Below, one piece after another: positions 15,238 to 20,803 of a stretch of 21,785 nucleotides of DNA. Below the pieces are notes generated by a model. It ran no database searches. It saw nothing but the letters and a program-made list of their open reading frames with translations, and had not been told where the DNA came from. Source of the DNA: JAFDZO01 sp041859205 (GTDB lineage: Bacteria > Bacteroidota > Ignavibacteria > Tepidaquicellales > Tepidaquicellaceae); contig JBHEKU010000268.1 of assembly GCA_041859205.1 (NCBI GenBank), forward strand, positions 1-21,785, written 5' to 3'. Numbering within the stretch: position 1 is the first letter of the stretch; every line of letters begins with the position of its first letter. The position numbers were made by a program, and so were the translations under genes.

Positions 15238-15933
15238 ATGAAAACTCTCCTTATTTTACTATTTTCTATTATAACTTTAAATTTATTTGCGCAGGATTGG
15301 GACGAAGATAGACACGAAAAAAAGCACCACAGAGAAAAATATAAGAAAGATTATTTTACGCTTGGATTATATACTGGTTCTTACATCGGTAAAGTACCAT
15401 TACAGGCAGCCAACGGTTACGTTAATAGTATTACCGCGGAACTTGAATACTTTACTTTAAAAAATCTTTCTATTGCTGTCAGATATACTTATGGTTTTAC
15501 AAAATTAGAATTATATGATTTAAAAGGTATATATGAAGGACCTGAGGTTAAATTCAATGAGCCTGATACACGCAGAGAAAATTTATCACTCATAGGAAAA
15601 TATTATTTAGGTAGTAAAAAATTTCGACCTTATTTACAATTGGGTATTAATCAGGAATTCAATTACATAGGTAATTACTCGATTCATTTCTATTCCACTA
15701 ACTCTGTTTATACTGATAATTTCCGCAGCTTCTTAATTACCCGTTACTCAGTTAATTTAGGAGTAGGAATTAATATAAAACTTTCGAAAGATTTTTCTTT
15801 AGATATGAACTATGATATCTATAAAGCTCTAAGTAAAAATTACGGTTACAACTATTTTTATGGTGAAAACTCTGACCTGAAAAACGGTTTTAACGGTAAT
15901 TCAAGCTTTGTTGGAATTAAATATAATTTATAA
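15238..15933 (+). CDS. Outer-membrane beta-barrel protein, paralogue 1 of 3
   Basis: A 231-residue exported protein. The signal peptide ends at about residue 18 (ITLNLFA/Q). The mature N-terminus is Asp/His-rich (QDWDEDRHEKKHHREKY), followed by KKDYFTLGLYTGSYIG. The remainder has alternating aromatic and polar residues typical of an eight-stranded OmpA/OmpX-like barrel: FRPYLQLGINQE, then NLGVGINIKLSKDFSLDMNY. It ends SFVGIKYNL. It is the first of three tandem paralogues, 6 bp before the next, so the three form one operon. The last residue is Leu, not the Phe usual for the C-terminal beta-signal; Tyr stands two positions earlier. Ligand and role are unknown; the Asp/His patch could bind metal, which is a guess. 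The ATG at 15238 lies at the start of a clear signal peptide. Confidence 0.8.
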   Translation: MKTLLILLFSIITLNLFAQDWDEDRHEKKHHREKYKKDYFTLGLYTGSYIGKVPLQAANGYVNSITAELEYFTLKNLSIAVRYTYGFTKLELYDLKGIYEGPEVKFNEPDTRRENLSLIGKYYLGSKKFRPYLQLGINQEFNYIGNYSIHFYSTNSVYTDNFRSFLITRYSVNLGVGINIKLSKDFSLDMNYDIYKALSKNYGYNYFYGENSDLKNGFNGNSSFVGIKYNL

Positions 15934-15939
15934 CACTCA

Positions 15940-16596
15940 ATGAAAAAAATATTAACAGTACTATTATTTTTATCAACTTTAAATTTATTTGCGCAGGATT
16001 GGGACGAAGAAGAACACGAAAGAGATCATCACAAAAGCAATCCGTACAAAAAAGATTTTTTTACAGTCGGACTTTACACAGGCAGTTACATTGGCCAAGG
16101 AACTCAGACAGAGAAAAATTTTTATTTTAATTCCATAGCTGCTGAAATAGAGTACGTAAAATTCAGAGACCTTTCTATATATGCTAGAGGAATATATCAG
16201 TTTTCAAATGTCTCCGCTCCTTTCGTTTATCTTCCAAACTCAACATATGAGCAGCCTTTTCACTATAAAATGATTATCTCATTCGGCGGCAGATATTATG
16301 TTCGCAAAGAAGGAAAAGTAAGGCCGTATTTACAGCTTGGAATAAATCAGGAAACTCAATTTCAAAAACAAACTGTAGTTAAATATACAAATCCTGATGG
16401 TACAGAATACACTTCAGTAGTTTCAAACGGCGGTTATCATTTTTATTATTTCATGAATATAGGAGTCGGCTTTACAGTAAATATTTCGAAGCGATTTAAT
16501 ATTGATTTCAAATACGATCTTAACAAATCTATTGAAAGAAAAGTATCGGGTTTCAACGGTTTCTCAGTCCTTGCTGGCTTAAAATATAATTTATAA
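15940..16596 (+). CDS. Outer-membrane beta-barrel protein, paralogue 2 of 3
   Basis: A 218-residue paralogue of its neighbours. Signal peptide MKKILTVLLFLSTLNLFA, then QDWDEEEHERDHHKSN and KKDFFTVGLYTGSYIG, RPYLQLGINQE, a strand NIGVGFTVNISKRFNIDFKY, and the ending VLAGLKYNL. With paralogue 1 it shares an identical 36-base DNA stretch across the signal-peptide cleavage site (15273-15308 and 15975-16010). This indicates a recent duplication or gene conversion in that part, while the loops between strands differ strongly. It starts 6 bp after the stop of paralogue 1 and ends 7 bp before paralogue 3. Predicted as a small porin-like or surface-exposed barrel in the outer membrane; function unknown. 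Confidence 0.8.
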   Translation: MKKILTVLLFLSTLNLFAQDWDEEEHERDHHKSNPYKKDFFTVGLYTGSYIGQGTQTEKNFYFNSIAAEIEYVKFRDLSIYARGIYQFSNVSAPFVYLPNSTYEQPFHYKMIISFGGRYYVRKEGKVRPYLQLGINQETQFQKQTVVKYTNPDGTEYTSVVSNGGYHFYYFMNIGVGFTVNISKRFNIDFKYDLNKSIERKVSGFNGFSVLAGLKYNL

Positions 16597-16603
16597 AACC
16601 CCT

Positions 16604-17281
16604 ATGAAGAAAATATTATTAATTATTTTAATTTTAATCAGCAATAATTTATTTGCACAGGATTGGGATGATGATGAAAATAGAAAAGGTCATCATAGAA
16701 AAAACGATTACAAAAGAGATTACTTTTCTATCGGATTGTACGGCGGATATTATCTGACAAGCGGATTAATTTCACAGTCAGGCGCTACTATAAATTCTGT
16801 AACTTTTGAAGCTGAGTATGTTCAGACAGAAACCTGGGCATTCTATACTAAAGAAATATGCGGTTTTTTTAACAATGACATCGGAAATTTGATTGACGTT
16901 GATGAATTCCATTCCGCCGGTTACACTATAACAAATTATAATGCACCTACGATAATGATTTTATCAGGAAACTTCGGAGTGAGGTATTATGTCAGAAATA
17001 AGAATTTTAACCCTTATTTTCAGCTAGGTTTAAGCAATGAAGATTTTTATAAAGGAGAATATTCCTATACAGCAACATCATCAAAGGGTATGGAATATCA
17101 ATACAAATCTAAACAATCCAATCAATATAATCTTTCGCTGGCATTTGGAGGCGGTATAAAAATAAAATTAAATAACAGATTTGCTGTAGATCTGCAATGT
17201 GATATGTACAGAAGCATTACAGAAAAACAAAGATATTACTCAGGTGCAACTTTCCTTGCAGGCTTAAAATATAATTTATAA
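16604..17281 (+). CDS. Outer-membrane beta-barrel protein, paralogue 3 of 3
   Basis: A 225-residue third copy and the most diverged. Signal peptide MKKILLIILILISNNLFA, then QDWDDDENRKGHHRKN and KRDYFSIGLYGGYYL. It keeps NPYFQLGLSNE, the strand AFGGGIKIKLNNRFAVDLQC and the ending FLAGLKYNL. The GSYIG of the other two is replaced by GYYLT, and the middle loops carry extra Ser/Thr/Tyr. The last codons and stop are almost identical in DNA to those of paralogue 2. The gene ends 7 bp from the convergent GNAT gene, with no hairpin visible between them. Probably the last member of a three-gene operon; function unknown. Confidence 0.8.
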   Translation: MKKILLIILILISNNLFAQDWDDDENRKGHHRKNDYKRDYFSIGLYGGYYLTSGLISQSGATINSVTFEAEYVQTETWAFYTKEICGFFNNDIGNLIDVDEFHSAGYTITNYNAPTIMILSGNFGVRYYVRNKNFNPYFQLGLSNEDFYKGEYSYTATSSKGMEYQYKSKQSNQYNLSLAFGGGIKIKLNNRFAVDLQCDMYRSITEKQRYYSGATFLAGLKYNL

Positions 17282-17288
17282 AATACTG

Positions 17289-17741
17289 CTATTCCAAATG
17301 CAGCTTCATGCCTTCATGAGTAGCTTTGAACCCAAGCTTTTCATAAAAGCGGTGAGCATCTTTTCGTTGCTTATCTGTAGTAAGCTGAACAATGCGGCAT
17401 TTTTTTTTCTTTGCTCTTTCTATAGCATACTCCATCATCTTTGTGCCGACTCCCTTTCCCGTCATAGTATCTTTCACTCTTACACTTTCAATCATCATTC
17501 TCATACTTCCGCAGTAAGTCAGATTAGGAATAAATGTAAGCTGCATCGTACCTATTATTTCACCGTCCAGCTCTAGAACAACCAGCTCCTGATTGGAGTC
17601 TGCATCAATGCGATAAAAAAAATCATAGTACGATGAAGGAAGCGGCATTTCAAATCTTTCCCGTGTCTTCCCCAGAAAATCATTTGCAAGCATTTCAACA
17701 ATTCCCGGTACATCTTCTTTTTCCGCTTTTCTGAAAATCAT
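17289..17741 (-). CDS. GNAT family N-acetyltransferase
   Basis: A 150-residue GCN5-related acetyltransferase. It starts MIFRKAEKEDVPGIVEML, the usual beta1-alpha1 segment. The acetyl-CoA pyrophosphate loop is SVRVKDTMTGKGVGTKMMEY (about residues 86-105, with G95, G97 and G99). The last part is QLTTDKQRKDAHRFYEKLGF, the standard motif B. The acceptor substrate cannot be predicted. The ATG overlaps the TGA of the upstream TPR gene by 4 bp, so the two are translationally coupled, which hints that the acetyltransferase works with, or is dosed with, the tail-anchored protein. Confidence 0.9.
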   Translation of the reverse strand: MIFRKAEKEDVPGIVEMLANDFLGKTRERFEMPLPSSYYDFFYRIDADSNQELVVLELDGEIIGTMQLTFIPNLTYCGSMRMMIESVRVKDTMTGKGVGTKMMEYAIERAKKKKCRIVQLTTDKQRKDAHRFYEKLGFKATHEGMKLHLE

Positions 17742-18517
17742 GTATATCGCTCTAAAATTTTATAAAGCACAAAACACATTACTATTATTAATGCTATGAG
17801 AAATGAAAAAACATAAACAGGATTCAGCCTCGGCTTTTTAACTCCCTGCTCTTCCGCTTTTTTCTTCTTCCTTTTTTCTTCGTCGTCTTCTGCAAGAATT
17901 TTTTCCATCCATAGCTTTGTATCTGTAAAATTTTCGTTCACTTCAAGAAAGAGCGGCGAGTTCACCTGCTTAAGATTTGTCTCTGCATAAGATTTTAAAT
18001 TTAATATACTTTCCGGAATTTCGTATCTGTGCTTCAGGTCATTCAGATAAACTTTATTGCAATACTCTACTATCAGCTTGCTTACATTTGCATTGCTGCC
18101 GAAGACCATGCCGTCAAGCTCAAGTAAATAATTCAGGTCATTTCTGAACAACCTCATCATTCCGGCTTTCTCAATCTTCACAAATAAATCATTGCGGTCT
18201 TTCTCATTCGATATCTGAAAATACGTTTTAGCATAGTACATACTCTGGTTTCGCATATCGGCTATTTTTTTTGCATTAGGCGTAAGGTCGTAGTCAATAT
18301 CATAGCCCTCGCTTGAAGCGATATGCGGTTCAACTTTAAAATCGGTGCAGATAATATCGAGATAATATTTATAAGGAATTAAGATGCGCTGCCATAGCGC
18401 TTCTTTATGAGTGGGGTGTAACTCAAGAATTTCATCAATGTACTCAATCGCGCTTTCGAAGTTTTTTAAAGCAACTTCTTCCTGTGCCAGAGTGAGCTTG
18501 TTTTCGATGTTGAGCAT
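17738..18517 (-). CDS. Tail-anchored TPR-type protein
   Basis: A 259-residue protein with an N-terminal tetratricopeptide-like helix pair (about residues 5-45: LAQEEVALKNFESAIEYIDE, then LELHPTHKEALWQR), a long helical middle without recognised motifs, a very basic/acidic linker (DDEEKRKKKKAEE, about 214-226) and one membrane helix at the C-terminus (about 235-252). It has no signal peptide, so the TPR part should face the cytoplasm. Such proteins usually scaffold complexes at the membrane; partner unknown. ATG at 18515-18517. Its stop overlaps the GNAT start. The upstream 731 bp carry no gene but a dense set of short repeats; its promoter must lie there or at the near end of it. Confidence 0.8.
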   Translation of the reverse strand: MLNIENKLTLAQEEVALKNFESAIEYIDEILELHPTHKEALWQRILIPYKYYLDIICTDFKVEPHIASSEGYDIDYDLTPNAKKIADMRNQSMYYAKTYFQISNEKDRNDLFVKIEKAGMMRLFRNDLNYLLELDGMVFGSNANVSKLIVEYCNKVYLNDLKHRYEIPESILNLKSYAETNLKQVNSPLFLEVNENFTDTKLWMEKILAEDDEEKRKKKKAEEQGVKKPRLNPVYVFSFLIALIIVMCFVLYKILERYT

Positions 18518-18682
18518 GTTCTAAAGGGATATGTACAAAATAGCAAGAAAAGAGTTATGATATTATTATAAAATTTCCCCTATTCCTACTAATAGGGTAC
18601 ATCATCTTTTTTTTCTTGACATGACTTGTTATATTTGATGAGTATATTTTTGTGAATGAAGAAATGCAGCGGGCGGGCTCAG

Positions 18683-18702
18683 AATGTTACAATAATGTTA
18701 CA
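18683..18702 (+). repeat. GTTAC direct-repeat module, copy 1
   Basis: AATGTTACAATAATGTTACA. Internally the sequence AATGTTACA recurs with an 11-bp period, about one DNA helical turn. The same 20-mer occurs at 19147-19166 and a one-substitution variant at 19189-19207. Confidence 0.85.
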
Positions 18703-18703
18703 G

Positions 18704-18738
18704 CTCAGAATTTATAATTCAGAATTCAGAATTCTGAG
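18704..18738. repeat. Inverted repeat with GAATTC palindromes
   Basis: CTCAGAATT (18704-18712) and AATTCTGAG (18730-18738) are perfect inverted arms enclosing a short direct repeat of CAGAATT. Two GAATTC sites lie at the right side. Confidence 0.7.
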
Positions 18739-18795
18739 TTTATAAAAAATCCGTCAAAAATTCATCAAAAATCTTGAATGACGAAAAAACAAAAT

Positions 18796-18823
18796 TTCGG
18801 TACCGAAGGTTCGCCTTGGCGAA
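18796..18823. repeat. Two adjacent palindromes
   Basis: A perfect 12-bp palindrome TTCGGTACCGAA (18796-18807) is followed after two bases by TTCGCC-TT-GGCGAA (18810-18823). These are the most GC-rich bases of the intergenic region. Confidence 0.75.
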
Positions 18824-18846
18824 TTGTTTTTACAACACAGTTGGAA

Positions 18847-18869
18847 AGAAAACCCGACTTTTTTCCGAC
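18847..18869 (+). repeat. CCCGAC-T6-CCGAC direct repeat, copy 1
   Basis: A 23-bp stretch, AGAAAACCCGAC then T6 then CCGAC, identical to 18995-19017. The trailing TCCGACTTTTT recurs at 19102-19112, and a weaker TCCGACTT at 18954-18961. Confidence 0.85.
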
Positions 18870-18994
18870 TTTTTATAATTGTGAAATGGTGAGATAGTAA
18901 AATAGCGATTTTAGTGCAATTTTGTGGTTTTGTATTTTAGTGGTAAGATAAAATCCGACTTCTTTCAATTAACAATTATTAATTAATAATGAAC

Positions 18995-19017
18995 AGAAAA
19001 CCCGACTTTTTTCCGAC
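18995..19017 (+). repeat. CCCGAC-T6-CCGAC direct repeat, copy 2
   Basis: Identical over 23 bp to 18847-18869, 148 bp downstream, and directly followed by the near-palindrome around CAAATTTG that leads into the 14-bp tandem repeats. Confidence 0.85.
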
Positions 19018-19034
19018 CAAATTCAAATTTGAAA

Positions 19035-19093
19035 TTTGGAATTCGTAATTTGGAATTCGTAATTTGGAATTCGTAATTTGGAATTCGTAATTG
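19035..19093 (+). repeat. 14-bp tandem repeat, four perfect units
   Basis: TTTGGAATTCGTAA is repeated four times without change (19035-19090) and the first bases of a fifth unit begin at 19091. Each unit holds one GAATTC. Perfect unit identity suggests recent slippage and likely copy-number variation between strains. Confidence 0.92.
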
Positions 19094-19146
19094 AAAAAGA
19101 ATCCGACTTTTTACAATTTTTAAATACACAGAAGGTTAAAAAGAAA

Positions 19147-19207
19147 AATGTTACAATAATGTTACATCTGAAATCTGAAATTAAAAGAATGTTACAATAA
19201 CGTTACT
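19147..19207 (+). repeat. GTTAC direct-repeat module, copies 2 and 3
   Basis: Copy 2 at 19147-19166 is identical over 20 bases to 18683-18702. Copy 3 at 19189-19207 has AATAACGTTAC in place of AATAATGTTAC. Both keep the 11-bp spacing between the GTTAC cores. Confidence 0.85.
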
Positions 19208-19248
19208 CTTACATTCTACTTTATACTTGCTACTTTTTACTTTAAAAA

Positions 19249-20151
19249 TTAATGATGTATAGGATGAGCTAACGCTGCGCTATTTTTATTACGTTGGTAA
19301 ATGCTCCACCCGGCTCCGGCAAGGACAACAACTGCTCCGATAATCTGCAGATGATGAACTCCCTGACCAAGGAAAACAATACTGTAAAAAATAGTAAGAG
19401 GAACGCTGAAAAAAGTATAGACCATAGCCGATGATGCGCCGACCTCACTGATGCATTTATAATAAGAGCCGAAGACAACTGCTCCGCCGATAACACCGAC
19501 AAATGCAAGCATCATATAATTATTAAGACCGAGCGAAGCCCATGGAGTGGACTGAATACTTGCAAATGAAAATGGAATGAGGACAACTAATCCGAAGAAT
19601 GCAAGCAATGCCGTGAAGGCTGCCGGATGGTATTTTTTGCTGATATCACTTACCAGCACAGAGCTGAATGAAATAAGTACGGCGGATATAATCATTAGTA
19701 TATCGCCGGATAAGCTGCCGCTGCCGTGATGCATACCGCCGAGAGTAGAAATTACAACTCCGGCTATTGCAACCAGTGCACCGGCAAAAGCAGGCCATGA
19801 CCATTTTTCAAGCCTGAATATAACGGCAAAAATCATAGAGAATATCGGCGCAGTATTGAAAATAATTGAGCCTTGCGTAGCTGAAGTTTCCTGAAGTCCT
19901 GTTGCGATAGTGTATGAATAGAGACCGAAGTTAAGTCCGCCTGCAAGTGCGATGATAAGCAGTTCTTTAATAGGTATCTTCTTCCATTTTTTCCAGAACG
20001 TTGCCAGTAGAGCCATCGATATTATAATGAGAAGAACACGAACAGATGCAACTACACCGCTTTCAATACCTTTAAGCATATGCAGAAAAAGGTAATTGAA
20101 ACTTACCAGAACGGCAAACAATAGTCCGTACTTATTCAGGAATTTGCTCAA
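19249..20151 (-). CDS. EamA/DMT superfamily transporter
   Basis: A 300-residue inner-membrane protein with ten predicted helices arranged as two EamA repeats (about residues 5-137 and 148-285), joined by a His/Gly/Ser-rich loop (MHHGSGSLSGD). The end of the first repeat, ATQGSIIFNTAPIFSMIFAV, and its second-half counterpart, ASSAMVYTFFSVPLTIFYSI, are typical of drug/metabolite exporters (RhaT/YdcZ-like). Substrate unknown; amino-acid or metabolite efflux is the usual role. The tail is His-rich (AALAHPIHH). The start is TTG (20149-20151), preceded by CGGGGGA (20157-20163) at 5-base spacing; upstream in frame there is no ATG before a TGA at 20182-20184. The upstream part lies near the terminator of the 85-residue gene. 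Confidence 0.9.
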   Translation of the reverse strand: MSKFLNKYGLLFAVLVSFNYLFLHMLKGIESGVVASVRVLLIIISMALLATFWKKWKKIPIKELLIIALAGGLNFGLYSYTIATGLQETSATQGSIIFNTAPIFSMIFAVIFRLEKWSWPAFAGALVAIAGVVISTLGGMHHGSGSLSGDILMIISAVLISFSSVLVSDISKKYHPAAFTALLAFFGLVVLIPFSFASIQSTPWASLGLNNYMMLAFVGVIGGAVVFGSYYKCISEVGASSAMVYTFFSVPLTIFYSIVFLGQGVHHLQIIGAVVVLAGAGWSIYQRNKNSAALAHPIHH

Positions 20152-20232
20152 AGTTATCCCCCGATAATTATTTGAATGATTTCAAAGATGAAATGAAGTT
20201 TGAGCAATTTAGTGTTTTGAAATCAATAATAC

Positions 20233-20273
20233 AAAATAAAAACCCGCTGACAATATTTACTTTATCAACGGGT
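20233..20273 (-). terminator. Rho-independent terminator of the 85-residue gene
   Basis: On the minus strand ACCCGTTGA (20273-20265) pairs over nine positions, with one G.T pair, with TCAGCGGGT (20250-20242). A T-rich run follows (20241-20233). The spot is 50 bp behind the stop of the small gene. Confidence 0.8.
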
Positions 20274-20322
20274 CTAAGGAAAGGAAAAGGAATGAAAAAA
20301 ATTGTTACCGGGTTATTATATC

Positions 20323-20580
20323 TTAATATACCAGGCCGCCCGGAGCAGCGCTCATATAGAATAAAGGATTAGTTGCAATTATATCGTTGAACTCTCTTAA
20401 CTGAGAAAAATTTACATTGGAGCATTTGAAAGAAAGCAGTTCGTTATTATCTTCGTATAAAATTACCATTACTTCGTTATCGTTCATTTTTTGAAACGTG
20501 AATTTCATTTCTGTACCTTTATATGACTTTTTTGTAATCTTTATAAAGGGTTTTTCGAGTTTGTTGAATTCTACTGACAT
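20323..20580 (-). CDS. Small conserved-looking protein, function unknown
   Basis: An 85-residue soluble protein with alternating beta-type segments: FIKITKKSYKG, MKFTFQKMNDNEVMVILYED, LLSFKCSNVNFSQLREF, then IIATNPLFYMSAAPGGLVY. No signal peptide, membrane helix or known motif. I do not recognise it. Support for coding comes from an own terminator just behind it, an ATG start with 222 bp of free upstream sequence, and a protein-like composition. It could be a small single-domain regulatory or adaptor protein; nothing more can be said. Neighbours are eamA and PEPCK, both on the same strand but separated by terminators. Confidence 0.65.
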   Translation of the reverse strand: MSVEFNKLEKPFIKITKKSYKGTEMKFTFQKMNDNEVMVILYEDNNELLSFKCSNVNFSQLREFNDIIATNPLFYMSAAPGGLVY

Positions 20581-20695
20581 GGCGTTTGAGTTTATAGGGT
20601 TAATTAATTTGCTTCTAATTCCCTTATATTCACTTTCCGTGCCAAAAAAAATCGATAAAATAAGCTATATTACGTAATTTTATATAGGAGATGCA

Positions 20696-20746
20696 ATGGA
20701 AAATAGTAGTTTGAAAACTGTGAAGAGAAACAAAAAACCCGCTTAA
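20696..20746 (+). CDS. Possible 16-residue peptide ORF with strong ribosome-binding site
   Basis: ATG at 20696 opens MENSSLKTVKRNKKPA and stops with TAA at 20744-20746. AGGAG at 20686-20690 stands five bases before the ATG, a better Shine-Dalgarno than most genes of this window have. The ORF runs straight into the left arm of the hairpin at 20732-20763, as leader peptides or short stand-alone transcripts do. There is no plus-strand gene beyond it, so classical attenuation is unlikely. It may be a genuine micropeptide or a chance match. Confidence 0.3.
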   Translation: MENSSLKTVKRNKKPA

Positions 20747-20763
20747 AATTTCTTCCAAGCGGG
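20732..20763 (-). terminator. Rho-independent terminator of the PEPCK gene
   Basis: On the minus strand CCCGCTT (20763-20757) pairs with AAGCGGG (20744-20738) around a 12-base loop and runs into six T residues (20737-20732), 41 bp after the PEPCK stop. The same stem could end a plus-strand transcript, though only a weak T run (CTTTAATATT) follows on that side. Confidence 0.85.
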
Positions 20764-20803
20764 CTTTAATATTATATCTTAAATCTGTTATTTGAAATCA
20801 GGG

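Larger units (their letters stand above)
18518..19248. other. Gene-free repeat mosaic between eamA and the TPR gene
   Basis: This 731-bp stretch has no convincing ORF. It holds a 14-bp tandem repeat (four copies), three copies of a GTTAC-based 20-mer, a 23-bp exact direct repeat with shorter relatives, six GAATTC palindromes and several other palindromes. Among those is a 16-bp perfect one at 18975-18990 (ATTATTAATTAATAAT). A hairpin CCCTATT-CCTACT-AATAGGG lies at 18578-18597, upstream of the TPR gene. Both flanking genes are on the minus strand, so the region is downstream of eamA and upstream of the TPR gene. Its modules are described separately. Confidence 0.85.

Noticed and set aside
18616..18637. 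TTGACA followed by TATATTTG, a possible plus-strand promoter
   Set aside because: The spacing suits neither the sigma-70 nor the Bacteroidota -33/-7 consensus and no plus-strand gene follows.
18656..18742. Plus-strand ORF of 28 codons starting MKKCSGRAQNVTIMLQ
   Set aside because: It is made of the repeat modules themselves, has no ribosome-binding site and no protein-like features.
19035..19093. Tandem 14-bp repeats as a CRISPR array
   Set aside because: The units are contiguous without spacers and far too short; no cas gene is present.
20172..20372. Plus-strand ORF of 66 codons starting MNDFKDEMKF
   Set aside because: It runs through the terminator of the 85-residue gene and into that gene on the opposite strand; no ribosome-binding site or family likeness.
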